A stretch of 64,000 bases of DNA, taken from positions 34,259 to 98,258 of the forward strand of contig NZ_QMEW01000019.1 of NCBI RefSeq assembly GCF_003284965.1, given 5' to 3'. The stretch's first letter is position 1. Every line of letters begins with the position of its first letter. Below, one piece after another: positions 25,834 to 36,625 of the stretch. The notes under the pieces were generated by a model that did no database searches, was not told where the DNA came from, and saw only the letters and a program-made list of their open reading frames with translations. Position numbers and translations under genes: made by a program. This stretch comes from Mycolicibacterium sp. GF69. GTDB taxonomy: Bacteria > Actinomycetota > Actinomycetes > Mycobacteriales > Mycobacteriaceae.

Positions 25834-26514
25834 ATGGGCAAGCGGCAGGAGAGTCGGCAGCGCATCGAGGCACAGATCATCGAGCTGGGGCGTCGCCATC
25901 TGGTGACCGAAGGCGCCGCAGGCCTATCGCTGCGCGCGATCGCGCGCGACCTGGGCATGGTGTCTTCGGCGGTGTACCGCTACGTGGCCGGCCGCGATGA
26001 GTTGTTGACACTGCTGTTGGTCGACGCCTACTCGGAACTGGCCGACCGCGTCGACCGCGCCCGCAGCGATGGCGGCCGGTCGTGGCGCGACCAATTTCGT
26101 GCAGTGGCCGGCGCCGCACGTCGATGGGCGATCGACCGGCCCGCGTCGTGGGCGCTGCTGTACGGCAGTCCGGTACCCGGCTATCGCGCGCCACGTGAAC
26201 GAACCGTTGCACCCGGCACCCGCGTCGTGGGGACCTTGTTCGAGGTGATCGACGCCGGTGTCACGGCCGGTGACATCCCGCAGTCGAAAATTGCTGTGCC
26301 CGAACCGTTGTCGTCCGATTTCGACGCCCTGCGCAGCGAGTTCGCATTCGGCGGCGATGACAGCGCGATCGTGAAGGCGTTTCTGGTGTGGGCGGCGCTG
26401 ATCGGGGCCGTCAGCCTGGAGGTGTTCGGCCAGTACGGCGCCGACACGCTCACCGAACCGGCGGCGGTGTTCGACCTGCAGGTCGGCCTGCTGATCGATG
26501 CGCTGACGAAATAG
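25834..26514 (+). CDS. TetR-family transcriptional regulator (Rv1816-like)
   Basis: 226 residues from ATG 25834. The N-terminal helix-turn-helix is clear: IIELGRRHLVTEGAAGLSLRAIARDLGMVSSAVYRYVAGRDELLTLL (about 15-62). The C-terminal ligand domain has the WHG-type pattern with ARRWAIDRPASWALLYGSPVPGY. It follows the protease gene and precedes the VOC and flavoprotein genes, as Rv1816 does. Likely targets are the divergent Ddn-like gene and itself, through the repeats at 25751-25813. Confidence 0.9.
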   Translation: MGKRQESRQRIEAQIIELGRRHLVTEGAAGLSLRAIARDLGMVSSAVYRYVAGRDELLTLLLVDAYSELADRVDRARSDGGRSWRDQFRAVAGAARRWAIDRPASWALLYGSPVPGYRAPRERTVAPGTRVVGTLFEVIDAGVTAGDIPQSKIAVPEPLSSDFDALRSEFAFGGDDSAIVKAFLVWAALIGAVSLEVFGQYGADTLTEPAAVFDLQVGLLIDALTK

Positions 26515-26534
26515 GTACTACCGCGCAGCATGAA

Positions 26535-26550
26535 CTAGAACACGTTCTAG
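26535..26550. promoter_or_regulatory. KstR-type operator palindrome
   Basis: CTAGAAC-AC-GTTCTAG is a perfect 7+2+7 palindrome and matches the published KstR motif TNNAACNNGTTNNA exactly. It ends 20 bases before a -10-like TATCCT (26571-26576), so it covers the expected -35 position; the ATG 26584 follows by seven bases. This suggests repression of the VOC/flavoprotein pair, relieved by a steroid intermediate. Confidence 0.7.
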
Positions 26551-26583
26551 CCAATCGGTCGGGCCGCGGATATCCTCGACGCG

Positions 26584-27054
26584 ATGCATGCCCAGACACC
26601 TGTCCAGCTGGCGTGGGTGACCCGCGACCTCGACGCCACCGAGCAGACGCTCACCGCACTGTTGGGTGCCAAGAAGTGGGTGCGGATGCCCGATGTCCAC
26701 TTCGCGCCGGACGCCTGCACATATCGCGGTGAGCCCGCTGACTTCGTGGCCGGTATCTCACTCAGCTACGCCGGCGACATGCAGTTGGAGCTGATCGCGC
26801 CGGTGACCGGGCGCAGCATCTACACCGACTTCCTCGACACTTCGGGTCCCGGGATGCACCACGTCTGCATCGAGGTCGACGATGTGGAAACGGCGTTGGC
26901 CGAACGGGGAGTCGAGGCGATACAGCGTGGTGTGATGCCCGGCGGTATGGAGTTCGCGTATATCGAGGCCGCCGGGGTGCCCTACCTGGAGATCGCCTCC
27001 ATCCCCGACGAGATCAGGGCATTCTTCGACTACATCAAACAGGAGCAGCAGTGA
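26584..27054 (+). CDS. VOC (glyoxalase/bleomycin-resistance) family protein
   Basis: 156 residues. Two beta-alpha-beta-beta-beta modules: VQLAWVTRDLDATEQTLTALLGAKKWVRM and GPGMHHVCIEVDDVETALAERGVEAIQRG, then FAYIEAAGVPYLEI. His in MHHVCIEV and Glu in YLEIAS could bind a metal. The likely leaderless start sits behind a KstR-type operator. It is coupled (GTGA) to the flavoprotein gene. A role in steroid-side metabolism is inferred from the operator, not from the protein itself. Confidence 0.85.
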   Translation: MHAQTPVQLAWVTRDLDATEQTLTALLGAKKWVRMPDVHFAPDACTYRGEPADFVAGISLSYAGDMQLELIAPVTGRSIYTDFLDTSGPGMHHVCIEVDDVETALAERGVEAIQRGVMPGGMEFAYIEAAGVPYLEIASIPDEIRAFFDYIKQEQQ

Positions 27055-28568
27055 GTAACCGAGCAGCCGTCGAAGACGTACCCGACGCTGTCAGCGCCGC
27101 GGAGATCTCTTCGTGGTCCGACGAGTTCGACGTCGTGGTGATCGGCTTCGGCATCGCGGGCGGATGCGCCGCGGTCAGCGCGGCCGCTGCCGGCGCGCGG
27201 GTGTTGGTGCTGGAGAAGGCGGCCGACGCGGGCGGGACCACTTCGATGGCCGGCGGGCATTTCTATCTGGGTGGCGGCACCGCGGTCCAGCAGGCCACCG
27301 GTCACGAGGACAGCGCCGACGAGATGTACGCCTACCTCGTCGCGGTGTCGCGGGAACCCGAACACGAGAAGATCCGCGCCTACTGCGACGGCAGCGTCGA
27401 GCACTTCAACTGGTTGGAAGACTTGGGTTTTGAGTTCGAGCGCAGCTACTACCCGGGCAAGGTGGTCGTGCCACCCGGCACCGAGGGCCTGTCGTACACG
27501 GGCAACGAGAAGGTGTGGCCGTTCTACGAGCAGGCCAAGCCGGCCCCACGCGGTCATTCGGTTCCCGTACCCGGAGAACTCGGCGGCGCCGCGATGGTCA
27601 TCGACCTGCTGGTGAAGCGCGCCACCGAGCTGGGGGTGCAGATCCGCTACGAGACCGGGGTGACCAATCTGGTCGTCGACGACGGGTCGGTGGTCGGCGT
27701 GTGCTGGAAGCACTTCACCGAGACGGGCGCCATCAAGGCCGAGGCGGTGATCATCGCCGCGGGCGGTTTCGCGATGAACGCCGACATGGTCGCCGAATTC
27801 ACCCCGGCGCTGGGCCATCGGCGGCGCACCAAGCACCACGGCGAAGTCGAGCCTTACATCCTGGGCAACCCCAACGACGACGGCCTGGGCATCCGGATGG
27901 GTATCTCCGCGGGTGGGTTCGCCAAGAATATGGATCAGCTGTTCATCACCGCCGCCGCATATCCGCCCGAGATCCTGCTCACCGGCGTGATCGTCAACAA
28001 GGACGGCAAGCGATTCGTGGCCGAAGACTCATACCATTCGCGCACTTCGGCTTTCGTGCTCGAGCAGCCCGAGCAGACGGCTTATCTGGTCGTCGACGAA
28101 GCGCATATGGAGATGCCGGAGATGCCGCTGATCAAGTTCATCGACGGTTGGGAGACCGTCGATGAAATGGAAGCGGCCCTTGGCCTCCCACAGGGCAACC
28201 TGGCCGCCACGCTGAACCGCTACAACGAGTTCGCCGCTCGCGGAGAAGATCCCGACTTCCACAAACAGTCCGAATACGTCGCCGCGCAGGACACCGGTCC
28301 GTTCGCGGCGTTCGACCTGTCGCTGGGCCGGGCGATGTACTCCGGTTTCACCATGGGCGGGCTGGCGGTGTCGGTCGACGGGGAAGTGCTACGCGAAGAC
28401 GGCTTGGTCGTCCCCGGGCTCTATGCGGCCGGCGCCTGCGCGTCGAACATCGCCCAGGACGGCAAGGGTTACGCCAGCGGGACCCAACTGGGCGAAGGGT
28501 CGTTCTTCGGGCGGCGGGCGGGCGGACACGCAGCCAGGCGCGCGGGCGCACCCGCCGCCGCGCCCTAG
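27051..28568 (+). CDS. FAD-binding dehydrogenase, KstD/fumarate reductase-like (Rv1817-like)
   Basis: 505 residues from GTG 27051. The FAD-binding Rossmann motif is [42 protein letters not shown] (about 25-66). Later family motifs are [14 protein letters not shown] and [11 protein letters not shown]. This branch includes 3-ketosteroid-delta1-dehydrogenases and fumarate reductase-type flavoproteins; I cannot place the active-site Tyr residues with confidence. Behind a KstR-type operator with a VOC partner, a steroid-related dehydrogenase is plausible. The stop overlaps the convergent ABC transporter gene by four bases. Confidence 0.85.
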   Translation: MSNRAAVEDVPDAVSAAEISSWSDEFDVVVIGFGIAGGCAAVSAAAAGARVLVLEKAADAGGTTSMAGGHFYLGGGTAVQQATGHEDSADEMYAYLVAVSREPEHEKIRAYCDGSVEHFNWLEDLGFEFERSYYPGKVVVPPGTEGLSYTGNEKVWPFYEQAKPAPRGHSVPVPGELGGAAMVIDLLVKRATELGVQIRYETGVTNLVVDDGSVVGVCWKHFTETGAIKAEAVIIAAGGFAMNADMVAEFTPALGHRRRTKHHGEVEPYILGNPNDDGLGIRMGISAGGFAKNMDQLFITAAAYPPEILLTGVIVNKDGKRFVAEDSYHSRTSAFVLEQPEQTAYLVVDEAHMEMPEMPLIKFIDGWETVDEMEAALGLPQGNLAATLNRYNEFAARGEDPDFHKQSEYVAAQDTGPFAAFDLSLGRAMYSGFTMGGLAVSVDGEVLREDGLVVPGLYAAGACASNIAQDGKGYASGTQLGEGSFFGRRAGGHAARRAGAPAAAP

Positions 28569-30508
28569 ACGCGGGCAGGGTCCGCGGAATCCTTGTCTAC
28601 TTCACCGACGCGGCCCAGCCGCCAGTCACCGCCGCCCAACAGGTGCAGCTGCAGGTCGTGATGCTGCTCGACGGTGCTGCGATGGCTGACACTGACCAGG
28701 ATCGTGTCTGGCAACTCGGTCCGGACCAGGTCGTAAAGCATGAACTCCAGGCCCTCGTCGAGGGCTGACGTGGACTCGTCGAGGAAGACCGCTCGGGGTC
28801 TGGTCAGCAGCACGCGGGCGAACGCGATGCGCTGCTGCTCGCCCGGCGACAGCACCTTGGCCCAGTCCAGCACCTCGTCGAGGCGCTCGGCGAGATGCGG
28901 CAGGGCCACCCGCGAAAGCGCGTCGTGGAGCTTGTCGTCGTGGATGGACCCGACCTTATTGGGATAGGAGACCACCGCGCGCAGGTCGCCGAGCGGCACA
29001 TAGGGCAACTGCGAGAGGAACATCGTCGCGTTGTCCCCGTCGGGGCAGCTCAGCGATCCCGTCGTGTAAGGCCACAGCTGCGCCAGGCTGCGCAGCAGCG
29101 TGGTCTTGCCGCTTCCGGACGCGCCGGTGACGACCAGCGTGTCGCCGGACTCCAGGCGCATGTCGAGGGGGTTCAGCAGCTGCCTGCCGTTGGGGGTGCG
29201 CACCTCGACATCGTCGAGCACGACGCTGCCGTCGGTGGTGCCCACCCGTTCGAGTTCGGGCAGTGCCCGACCGTCCTCGTTGGCGACCACGAGCCCGTGC
29301 AGACGGATGATCGCGGCGCGGTAGCCGGCGAAGTTGTCGTAGGCGTTGCGGAAGAACGACAACCCGGTGAGGATCTCGCGGAACGCGCTCGCGGTCTGCG
29401 ACAGCTGACCGAGCGTGATCTCACCGTTGTAGAAGCGCGAGAACTGCACGATGTACGGGATGAGCTCCTGGGCCTGTGAGATCGAGAGGTTCCAGCCGAG
29501 GAAGCCGGCCATCCGATTCACGTACTTCTTGTAGTTCTCGACGATCGGCGTGAATCTCTTGCGCAGACCGGTCCTTTCGGCGAGCTCGCCGCGGTAGAAG
29601 GCCACCGCCTCGGCGGCGTCGCGCAGCCGCACCAACGCATACCGGAAGACGGCGTTGAACTTCTCGTTGTCGAACGCCAACGTGATGATGGGCTTGCCGA
29701 TCCAGAACGCGACCACGGTGGCGAACAGGATGTAGACGATGCCGATCCAGAACATCGCCTTGGGCAGCTCGTAGCCGATGATTGGCAGCGTCACCGGCCC
29801 CGACAGATTCCACAGGATGGCGGTGAACGAGATCATCGAGACGACCGAGGAAATCGCACCGAACAACAGTGTGGTGCCCGAGGTGTTGTTCGGTGTGTTC
29901 GGCAGTGGGCCGACACCGGCGGTGAAGATGTCGATGTCGGTTTGGATGCGCTGGTCCGGGTTGTCGATGGTGTCGTCGATGAACCGCGCGCGGTAGTACG
30001 CCCTACCGTCGAGCCAGTCACCGGTCAGTTGATCGGTCAGCCACGTCCGCCAGCGCAGCATGAACCGCTGCGTGACCCACAGATCGAACATGATCAGCGC
30101 CACGTTGAGCACCGCCAGCACCGAGAAGACGGTCATCGACAACCAGAAGCCGCTTTGTCCGGATTCCCGCACCGCGTCGTCGCCGGTGCCGATGCCGGAC
30201 GCGATGACCTGGAAGCTGGTCATCATGTCGTTGCCCTGGAACGAGAACAGCACCGACAACCGCACGCTCGTGATGACCAGAAGCAGGATCCCGGCCAGCC
30301 ACAGCCAGACCTTGGCGCTCTCTGCGCCGGTGAAGTAGCCGCGGGTGACTCGCCAGAACTGGCGGCCCCAGGTGGTGAACCTGGCGATGAGCACCAGGAT
30401 GATCAACGCGCACACCGCCGTGATCGCCCAGGCACGTGCGATCCAGATCAGCGACGTCCACAGTTCGTTGCCCCAGTCCAGCGTCGGGGTGAACATTCCC
30501 GCATCCAC
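28565..30508 (-). CDS. BacA/SbmA-like ABC transporter (Rv1819c-like)
   Basis: 647 residues. The membrane half (about 1-370) has the SbmA/BacA pattern, with six or more helices and [21 protein letters not shown]. The C-terminal ATPase has Walker [10 protein letters not shown], signature [16 protein letters not shown] and Walker [10 protein letters not shown]. Rv1819c imports vitamin B12 and hydrophilic antimicrobials such as bleomycin. The N terminus ([12 protein letters not shown]) lines up with what I remember of Rv1819c, supporting the start at 30508. It is divergent from ilvG. Confidence 0.92.
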   Translation of the reverse strand: MDAGMFTPTLDWGNELWTSLIWIARAWAITAVCALIILVLIARFTTWGRQFWRVTRGYFTGAESAKVWLWLAGILLLVITSVRLSVLFSFQGNDMMTSFQVIASGIGTGDDAVRESGQSGFWLSMTVFSVLAVLNVALIMFDLWVTQRFMLRWRTWLTDQLTGDWLDGRAYYRARFIDDTIDNPDQRIQTDIDIFTAGVGPLPNTPNNTSGTTLLFGAISSVVSMISFTAILWNLSGPVTLPIIGYELPKAMFWIGIVYILFATVVAFWIGKPIITLAFDNEKFNAVFRYALVRLRDAAEAVAFYRGELAERTGLRKRFTPIVENYKKYVNRMAGFLGWNLSISQAQELIPYIVQFSRFYNGEITLGQLSQTASAFREILTGLSFFRNAYDNFAGYRAAIIRLHGLVVANEDGRALPELERVGTTDGSVVLDDVEVRTPNGRQLLNPLDMRLESGDTLVVTGASGSGKTTLLRSLAQLWPYTTGSLSCPDGDNATMFLSQLPYVPLGDLRAVVSYPNKVGSIHDDKLHDALSRVALPHLAERLDEVLDWAKVLSPGEQQRIAFARVLLTRPRAVFLDESTSALDEGLEFMLYDLVRTELPDTILVSVSHRSTVEQHHDLQLHLLGGGDWRLGRVGEVDKDSADPARV

Positions 30509-30612
30509 CCCGGCAAGGTACCTTCCCGACCCGCGGCCGACCGTTCAAAGCCCGACTGTTTTGCGTGGAGTGGTCGGCACGCCGAGACGCCAAACGCCCC
30601 TAAGCTGCCATC

Positions 30613-32262
30613 ATGAGCACCGACGCTCCGACTCCGTCGACGGTGAACGCGGGACACGTGATCGCCCGGCGGCTGCGGGCCAGCGGGATCGACACGGTCT
30701 TCACGCTCTCGGGCGGGCACCTCTTCTCGATCTACGACGGCTGCCGCGCACAGGACATCCGATTGATCGACACCCGCCATGAGCAGACCGCCGCGTTCGC
30801 CGCGGAAGGCTGGTCCAAGGTGACGCGGGTACCGGGGGTGGCGGCGCTGACCGCGGGACCCGGCGTCACCAACGGGATGAGCGCGATGGCGGCCGCACAG
30901 CAGAACCAGTCACCACTGGTGGTGCTCGGTGGTCGGGCGCCGGCGCTGCGGTGGGGCCAGGGCAGCCTGCAGGAGATCGACCACGTCCCGTTCGTGGCGC
31001 CGTTGACCCGATTCGCCGCGACCGCCGAGTCGCCGGACGCCGTCGGGAAACTGATCGACGATGCGCTGCTGGCTGCTGTCGGGGCGGGTGGACCTTCGGG
31101 GGTGTCGTTCGTCGACTTTCCGATGGACCACGTGTTCAGTGCGGCCGCCGCCACGGACGAGCCGGGCGCACTGCACCAGCCGACCGTCGTGGTGCACGCC
31201 GACGCGGGCGCCGTGGACACCGCGGTGCGACTGCTGGCCGGGGCGCAGCGGCCGGTCATCATGGCCGGAACCAACGTCTGGTGGGGGCACGCCGAGACCG
31301 CGCTGCTGGAGCTGGCGGAGTCGCTGCGCATTCCGGTCCTGATGAACGGCATGGCCCGCGGCACCGTTCCCGCCGACCATCAGCTCGCGTTCTCACGGGC
31401 GCGGTCAAAGGCGTTGCAGCAGGCCGACGTTGCGGTGGTGATCGGCGTGCCGATGGATTTCCGGCTCGGCTTCGGCGGCGTGTTCGGAGCCGATACCGCG
31501 CTGATCGCCGTCGACCGCGTGGCGCCCGAACGGCCGCATCCGCGACCCGTCGCCGCCGGCTTGTACGGCGACATGACTGCAACCCTGCTGGCCCTGTCGG
31601 CGGCCGGCGCGCCCGACCACGAAGCCTGGATCGCGGAGTTGCGGGCCGTGGAGACCGCGTCTCGCACCGCCGAAGCCGACGAACTGCGCGACGACCGCAC
31701 GCCGCTGCACCCGATGCGGGTGTACGCCGAGCTCAACGCGATACTCGACCGCGACGCGATCGTGGTGATCGACGCCGGCGACTTCGGTTCCTACGCGGGC
31801 CGCGTGATCGACAGCCACGTGCCGGGCGCCTGGCTCGACAGCGGCCCGTTCGGCTGCCTGGGGTCGGGACCGGGCTACGCCCTGGCGGCCAAACTGGCCC
31901 GACCGGACCGCCAGGTCGTGCTGCTGCAGGGTGACGGCGCCTTTGGGTTCTCCGGTATGGAGTGGGATACGTTGGTGCGCCACGGAATTCAGGTTGTCTC
32001 GGTGATCGGCAACAACGGCATTTGGGCGCTTGAGAAGCATCCCATGGAGATGCTGTATGGCTACTCGGTGGTGGCCGAACTGCGGCCGGGCACCCGGTAC
32101 GACGAGGTGGTGAGGGCCCTCGGCGGGTATGGCGAGCTGGTGTCGACACCCGCCGAGTTGCGGCCCGCGCTCGATCGCGCCTTTTCCTCGAGCCTGCCCG
32201 CGGTGGTGAATGTGCTTACCGACCCGACCGTGGCGTACCCCCGCCGCAGTAACCTGGCCTGA
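30613..32262 (+). CDS. ilvG: Thiamine diphosphate-dependent acetolactate synthase-like enzyme
   Basis: 549 residues. ThDP enzyme features: Glu in [42 protein letters not shown], and the ThDP/Mg motif [29 protein letters not shown]. The architecture is PYR, central and PP domains. The placement between the Rv1819c homologue and secA2 equals ilvG (Rv1820). Catalytic subunits of acetolactate synthase start branched-chain amino-acid synthesis; no regulatory subunit is nearby, so the in vivo reaction is unsettled. A -10-like TAAGCT (30601-30606) is six bases before ATG 30613. Confidence 0.9.
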   Translation: MSTDAPTPSTVNAGHVIARRLRASGIDTVFTLSGGHLFSIYDGCRAQDIRLIDTRHEQTAAFAAEGWSKVTRVPGVAALTAGPGVTNGMSAMAAAQQNQSPLVVLGGRAPALRWGQGSLQEIDHVPFVAPLTRFAATAESPDAVGKLIDDALLAAVGAGGPSGVSFVDFPMDHVFSAAAATDEPGALHQPTVVVHADAGAVDTAVRLLAGAQRPVIMAGTNVWWGHAETALLELAESLRIPVLMNGMARGTVPADHQLAFSRARSKALQQADVAVVIGVPMDFRLGFGGVFGADTALIAVDRVAPERPHPRPVAAGLYGDMTATLLALSAAGAPDHEAWIAELRAVETASRTAEADELRDDRTPLHPMRVYAELNAILDRDAIVVIDAGDFGSYAGRVIDSHVPGAWLDSGPFGCLGSGPGYALAAKLARPDRQVVLLQGDGAFGFSGMEWDTLVRHGIQVVSVIGNNGIWALEKHPMEMLYGYSVVAELRPGTRYDEVVRALGGYGELVSTPAELRPALDRAFSSSLPAVVNVLTDPTVAYPRRSNLA

Positions 32263-32339
32263 CCCCCGTCGTCGCGACCGTGCGCGTGTGCCCTTGACAC
32301 GCACGTCACACAGAACCGGCGGCCGCGTACGGTAGCGGT

Positions 32340-34685
32340 GTGGCGAAGACGAAGACCCGCACTTCAGGTCGTGTCAGCAGTAAGTTCTGGCGGATGCTGG
32401 GCGCCAGCACCGACCGCGACCAGGCCCAGTCGATGTCGCAGGTGCGCGGTTCGGCGGAGTTCGACGAGAAGGCAGCGGCCCTCGACGACGAGCAACTGCG
32501 CAAGGCCGCCGAGTTGCTGAACCTCGATGACCTCGCCGACTCAACCGACATCCCGCAGTTCTTGGCCATCGCCAAGGAGGCCGCCGAGCGCGCAACCACG
32601 CTGCGGCCCTTTGACGTTCAGCTCCTGGGGGCGCTGCGAATGCTCGCCGGCGACGTCGTCGAGATGGCTACCGGTGAAGGCAAGACATTGTCGGGTGCGA
32701 TTGCGGCCGCAGGTTACGCGCTGGGCGGACGGCGCGTCCACGTCATCACGATCAACGACTATCTGGCACGTCGCGACGCCGAGTGGATGGGCCCGCTGCT
32801 TGAGACCCTCGGCCTGACCATCGGCTGGATCACCGAGAGCTCGACGGCCGAGGAGCGTCGCGCTGCCTACAAATGTGACGTCACCTACGCGTCGGTGAAC
32901 GAGGTCGGCTTCGACGTGCTGCGCGACCAATTGGTCACCGATGTGGCCGATCTGGTTTCACCGAACCCCGACGTCGCGCTGATCGACGAAGCCGACTCGG
33001 TGCTCGTCGACGAAGCGCTGGTGCCGCTGGTGCTGGCCGGCACCACCCACCGCGAGACCCCGGAGGTCGAGATCATCCGCATGGTCGGTGAACTGACCGC
33101 CGGGCTCGACTACGACACCGACACCGACAGCCGCAACGTGCACCTCACCGAAATCGGCGCCCAGAAGATGGAGGCCAAGCTCGGCGGCATCGACCTGTAC
33201 TCCGAAGAGCACGTCGCCAGCACGCTGACCGAGATCAATGTGGCATTGCACGCGCATGTGCTTCTGCAACGCGATGTGCATTACATCGTCTGCGACGACG
33301 CCGTGCACCTGATCAACGCCTCCCGCGGGCGCATCGCCCAACTGCAGCGCTGGCCCGACGGTCTGCAGGCCGCCGTCGAGGCCAAGGAGGGCATCGAGAC
33401 CACCGAGACCGGCGAGGTGCTCGACACCATCACGGTGCAGGCGCTGGTCAACCGCTATCGCACGGTGTGCGGTATGACCGGAACCGCGTTGGCCGCCGGC
33501 GAGCAGCTGCGCCAGTTCTACAAGCTCGGCGTCTCGCCGATCGAACCCAACAAGCCGAACATCCGCGAGGACGAGACCGACCGCGTGTACGTCACCGCCG
33601 CGGCCAAAAACGATGCGGTCGTCGAGCACATCAAGAAGATCCACCAGACCCGGCAGCCGGTGCTGGTCGGCACACGCGACGTAGCCGAATCCGAAGAACT
33701 CCACGAAAAGCTGGTCAAGGCCGGCGTTCCCGCAGTCGTGCTGAACGCCAAGAACGACGCCGAGGAGGCCGCGGTGATCGCCGAGGCCGGCAAGCTCGGC
33801 AGCGTCACGGTGTCCACCCAGATGGCCGGGCGCGGCACCGACATCCGCCTCGGCGGATCCGACGTCGACGATCACTCGGCCCAAAAGGAGGAGGTTGCCG
33901 AACTCGGCGGGTTGCACGTCATCGGTACCGGCCGTCACCACACCGAGCGGTTGGACAACCAGCTGCGCGGTCGTGCGGGCCGCCAGGGTGACCCCGGCTC
34001 CTCGGTGTTCTTCTCGAGTTGGGAAGACGACGTGGTGGTCGCCCATCTCGACGCGGGCAAGCTGCCGATGGAGACCGACTCCGAAAAAGAGGACGGCCGC
34101 GTCGTCAGCACCAAGGCGGCCAGCCTGCTCGATCATGCGCAGCGCATCGCCGAAGGGCGGATGCTCGACATCCACGCCAACAACTGGCGCTACAACCAGT
34201 TGATCGCCCAACAACGCGCGATCATCGTCGAGCGTCGAAACGCCTTGTTGCGCACGTCGACCGCCCGCGAGGAACTCGCCGACCTGTCGCCGAAACGCTA
34301 CGAGGAGATCGTCGAGGAAGTAGGCGAGCAGAAACTGGAGCAGATCTGCCGGCTGATCATGCTTTACCACCTCGACCGCGGCTGGGCCGACCACCTGGCG
34401 TATCTGGCCGACATCCGCGAGAGCATCCACCTGAGGGCGCTGGGCAACCAGACCCCGATCGACGAGTTCCACCGGATGGCGGTCGACGCGTTCGCCTCAC
34501 TGGCCGCCGACGCGATCGAAGCGGCGCAGCAGACGTTCGAGACCGCTCCCTCGATCGAGGACGAGCCGGGCGTGGACCTGTCCAAACTCGCCCGTCCCAC
34601 CTCGACGTGGACCTACATGGTGCACGACAACCCACTCGCCGACGACTCGCTCTCGGCGCTGAGCTTGCCGGGCGTATTCCGCTAG
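32340..34685 (+). CDS. secA2: Accessory protein translocase ATPase SecA2
   Basis: 781 residues from GTG 32340, shorter than housekeeping SecA. Walker A is [11 protein letters not shown] (about 110-120), the DEAD motif is [12 protein letters not shown], and motifs [28 protein letters not shown] and [17 protein letters not shown] follow. A shortened helical C-terminal part ends without a zinc-binding Cys tail. SecA2 exports a small set of proteins, some without signal peptides, with SecYEG. The next gene is pgsA2, as in M. tuberculosis. Confidence 0.97.
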   Translation: MAKTKTRTSGRVSSKFWRMLGASTDRDQAQSMSQVRGSAEFDEKAAALDDEQLRKAAELLNLDDLADSTDIPQFLAIAKEAAERATTLRPFDVQLLGALRMLAGDVVEMATGEGKTLSGAIAAAGYALGGRRVHVITINDYLARRDAEWMGPLLETLGLTIGWITESSTAEERRAAYKCDVTYASVNEVGFDVLRDQLVTDVADLVSPNPDVALIDEADSVLVDEALVPLVLAGTTHRETPEVEIIRMVGELTAGLDYDTDTDSRNVHLTEIGAQKMEAKLGGIDLYSEEHVASTLTEINVALHAHVLLQRDVHYIVCDDAVHLINASRGRIAQLQRWPDGLQAAVEAKEGIETTETGEVLDTITVQALVNRYRTVCGMTGTALAAGEQLRQFYKLGVSPIEPNKPNIREDETDRVYVTAAAKNDAVVEHIKKIHQTRQPVLVGTRDVAESEELHEKLVKAGVPAVVLNAKNDAEEAAVIAEAGKLGSVTVSTQMAGRGTDIRLGGSDVDDHSAQKEEVAELGGLHVIGTGRHHTERLDNQLRGRAGRQGDPGSSVFFSSWEDDVVVAHLDAGKLPMETDSEKEDGRVVSTKAASLLDHAQRIAEGRMLDIHANNWRYNQLIAQQRAIIVERRNALLRTSTAREELADLSPKRYEEIVEEVGEQKLEQICRLIMLYHLDRGWADHLAYLADIRESIHLRALGNQTPIDEFHRMAVDAFASLAADAIEAAQQTFETAPSIEDEPGVDLSKLARPTSTWTYMVHDNPLADDSLSALSLPGVFR

Positions 34686-34694
34686 GTTTAGTCC

Positions 34695-35321
34695 ATGACC
34701 GAGGCGCATGGCCGGGTGCCTTCGCCGCCGGACGAGGCGGGTCGGGCCCGCGGCCGGGTGCTCACAGTGCCCAACTTGCTCAGCGCCGTTCGGCTGGTGC
34801 TGGTGCCGGTCTTCCTCTGGCTGCTTCTCGTGGTGCATGCCAATGCGTGGGCCGTCGCGGTGCTGATGTTTAGCGGGTTCTCCGACTGGGCCGACGGCAA
34901 GATCGCTCGGCTGGTAGACAACCAGTCCTCGCGGCTGGGGGAGTTGCTCGACCCCGCGGTCGACCGCATCTACATGGTCGTCATTCCGATCGCGATGGCG
35001 CTGCACGGCTCGCTGCCGTGGTCGATCGTGCTGACATTGATCGGACGCGACGTTGTGCTGGCCCTGACGCTGCCGCTGCTGCGCAGCCGTGGCCTGACCG
35101 CGCTGCCGGTGACCTACATCGGCAAGGCCGCGACATTCGCGTTGATGTCCGGGCTGCCGCTGATCCTGTTGGGGCAGTGGGACGCTACGTGGAGCCGGGT
35201 GGTGCTGGCCATCGGGTGGGGCTTCTTGATCTGGGGCCTGGCGATGTACCTGTGGTCCGGCGTGTTGTACCTGGCCCAGGTGGGCATGGTGGTGCGCCAG
35301 CTGCCGAAGGTGTCGCGATGA
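34695..35321 (+). CDS. pgsA2: CDP-alcohol phosphatidyltransferase
   Basis: 208 residues with about five membrane segments. The CDP-OH-P motif D-x2-D-G-x2-A-R-x8-G-x3-D-x3-D is visible at about 64-90: DWADGKIAR, then [10 protein letters not shown]. Members make phosphatidylglycerophosphate or related phospholipids; PgsA2's exact product is not certain. It starts nine bases after secA2. A -10-like TAGGTT overlaps the secA2 stop six bases before the ATG, so it may have its own leaderless message. It overlaps the next gene by ATGA. Confidence 0.93.
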   Translation: MTEAHGRVPSPPDEAGRARGRVLTVPNLLSAVRLVLVPVFLWLLLVVHANAWAVAVLMFSGFSDWADGKIARLVDNQSSRLGELLDPAVDRIYMVVIPIAMALHGSLPWSIVLTLIGRDVVLALTLPLLRSRGLTALPVTYIGKAATFALMSGLPLILLGQWDATWSRVVLAIGWGFLIWGLAMYLWSGVLYLAQVGMVVRQLPKVSR

Positions 35322-36232
35322 CCCAAAGCTTCCGCAAGACGCTCGGCGGCTACGACCCGGAGGCGGGTCGCAACGCCCACGCGGCGGACCGGCCGACGAA
35401 GATCCCGGTGCCGTCGCTGCTGCGATCTCTGCTGACCGAGCACCTCGATCCCGGCTACGCGGCGGCCGCCGAGGCGAAAGCCGCCGGTCGGGTGCGGCCG
35501 AGGTGGCAGGGGTGGGCGTGGCAGCTGGCGGGTGCGCTGCTGCTGGTGGTGGTGTTCGCCGCCGCGGTGGCCCAGGCGCGCGCGACCGCCCCCGGTGTCC
35601 GCGAGACGCAGCAGGTGCTCGCCGGCAGCGTGCGGACTGCTGAGTCCGAGGCCACCGCGGCAGCGGCTCGCAGGGACGCGCTGGCCGCCGAGGTCGGCGA
35701 CGAACGGCGCAGCCGCCTCGAAGGCGACGCCCGCGGGCAGCAACTGCTCGAACGACTCGACGAAGCGGACTTCGCCGCGGCGGCCGTACCGGTGATCGGC
35801 CCCGGTCTGACGATCACGGTCACCGACCCCGGTGTGTCGGCCAACCTCAGCGACGTGTCCAAACAGCGGGTACCGGGCAGCCGGCAGGTGATCCTCGACC
35901 GCGATCTTCAGCTCGTCGTCAATTCGCTGTGGGTCAGTGGCGCCGAAGCCCTGTCGGTGGGCGGTGTGCGGATCGGTCCCAATGTGACGGTTCGACAAGC
36001 GGGCGGCGGCATCCTGGTCGACAATCAACCGATCAGCAGCCCCTACGTCGTCCTCGCGATCGGACCGCCGCACGCGATGCAGGACGTGTTCGACCGCAGC
36101 CCCGGTTTGCAGCGCCTCCGGCTGCTGGAGGTCTCCTACGGCGTGGGAGTCAACGTCAGTGCCGCAGAGGGACTGGAACTGCCCGCCGCCTCTGTCCGAG
36201 AGATCAACTTTGCCAAAGAGATTGGACAGTAA
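35318..36232 (+). CDS. DUF881 membrane protein (Rv1823-like)
   Basis: 304 residues. A soluble N terminus (about 1-68) precedes one membrane helix ([19 protein letters not shown], about 68-87), a coiled-coil-like stretch rich in Ala/Arg/Glu, and the DUF881 domain ([55 protein letters not shown]). DUF881 proteins flank the DUF1290 gene in many actinobacteria, often beside division or phospholipid genes. It is coupled to pgsA2 by ATGA. The stop lies in a 16-base duplication. Confidence 0.87.
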   Translation: MTQSFRKTLGGYDPEAGRNAHAADRPTKIPVPSLLRSLLTEHLDPGYAAAAEAKAAGRVRPRWQGWAWQLAGALLLVVVFAAAVAQARATAPGVRETQQVLAGSVRTAESEATAAAARRDALAAEVGDERRSRLEGDARGQQLLERLDEADFAAAAVPVIGPGLTITVTDPGVSANLSDVSKQRVPGSRQVILDRDLQLVVNSLWVSGAEALSVGGVRIGPNVTVRQAGGGILVDNQPISSPYVVLAIGPPHAMQDVFDRSPGLQRLRLLEVSYGVGVNVSAAEGLELPAASVREINFAKEIGQ

Positions 36233-36246
36233 AGAGATTGGGCAGT
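36215..36246 (+). repeat. 16-bp tandem duplication across a stop codon
   Basis: AAAGAGATTGGACAGT (36215-36230) is followed directly by AAAGAGATTGGGCAGT (36231-36246), with 15 of 16 bases equal. The first copy plus AA from the second creates the TAA stop of the DUF881 gene; the second copy would read KEIGQ-stop. A recent local duplication is the simplest cause, and the protein end is unchanged by it. Confidence 0.85.
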
Positions 36247-36269
36247 AGCAGGAAGATGAAGTCAGACAC

Positions 36270-36602
36270 ATGATCGGAATCGCCGCACTGGTCGTCGGCA
36301 TCGTGCTGGGCTTGGTGTTCCACCCCGACGTGCCGGAGTTCGTGCAGCCGTACCTGCCGATCGCGGTTGTCGCCGCACTCGACGCCGTGTTCGGCGGGCT
36401 GCGGGCCTACCTCGAGCGCATCTTCGACTCGAAGGTGTTCGTGGTGTCGTTCGTGTTCAACGTCTTGGTCGCCGCGTTGATCGTCTACGTCGGTGACCAG
36501 CTGGGGGTCGGCACCCAGCTGTCGACGGCGATCATCGTGGTGCTCGGCATTCGGATCTTCGGCAACGCAGCCGCGTTGCGGCGCAGACTGTTCGGCGCAT
36601 GA
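36270..36602 (+). CDS. DUF1290 small basic membrane protein (Rv1824-like)
   Basis: 110 residues, about four hydrophobic segments. The start, MIGIAALVVGIVLGLVFHPDVPEFVQPYLPIAVVAALDAVFGGLRAYLERIFDSKVFVVSFVFNVLVA, is the typical DUF1290/Sbp signature. It is flanked by two DUF881 proteins, an arrangement kept across actinobacteria, so the three are likely one membrane complex. Biological role unknown. Confidence 0.9.
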   Translation: MIGIAALVVGIVLGLVFHPDVPEFVQPYLPIAVVAALDAVFGGLRAYLERIFDSKVFVVSFVFNVLVAALIVYVGDQLGVGTQLSTAIIVVLGIRIFGNAAALRRRLFGA

Positions 36603-36625
36603 CCGCGCGATTCGAGGCATGACCC

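Noticed and set aside
32294..32333. TTGACA with TACGGT as a secA2 promoter
   Set aside because: TTGACA (32294-32299) is a perfect -35, but the spacing to TACGGT is 28 bases, too long for one promoter.
32958..34472. A 504-codon minus-strand frame inside secA2
   Set aside because: Entirely antisense to a certain secA2; composition is that of a shadow frame.
36215..36246. The 16-bp duplication as an attachment site of a mobile element
   Set aside because: The copies are directly adjacent with nothing between them, and no integrase or tRNA is nearby.
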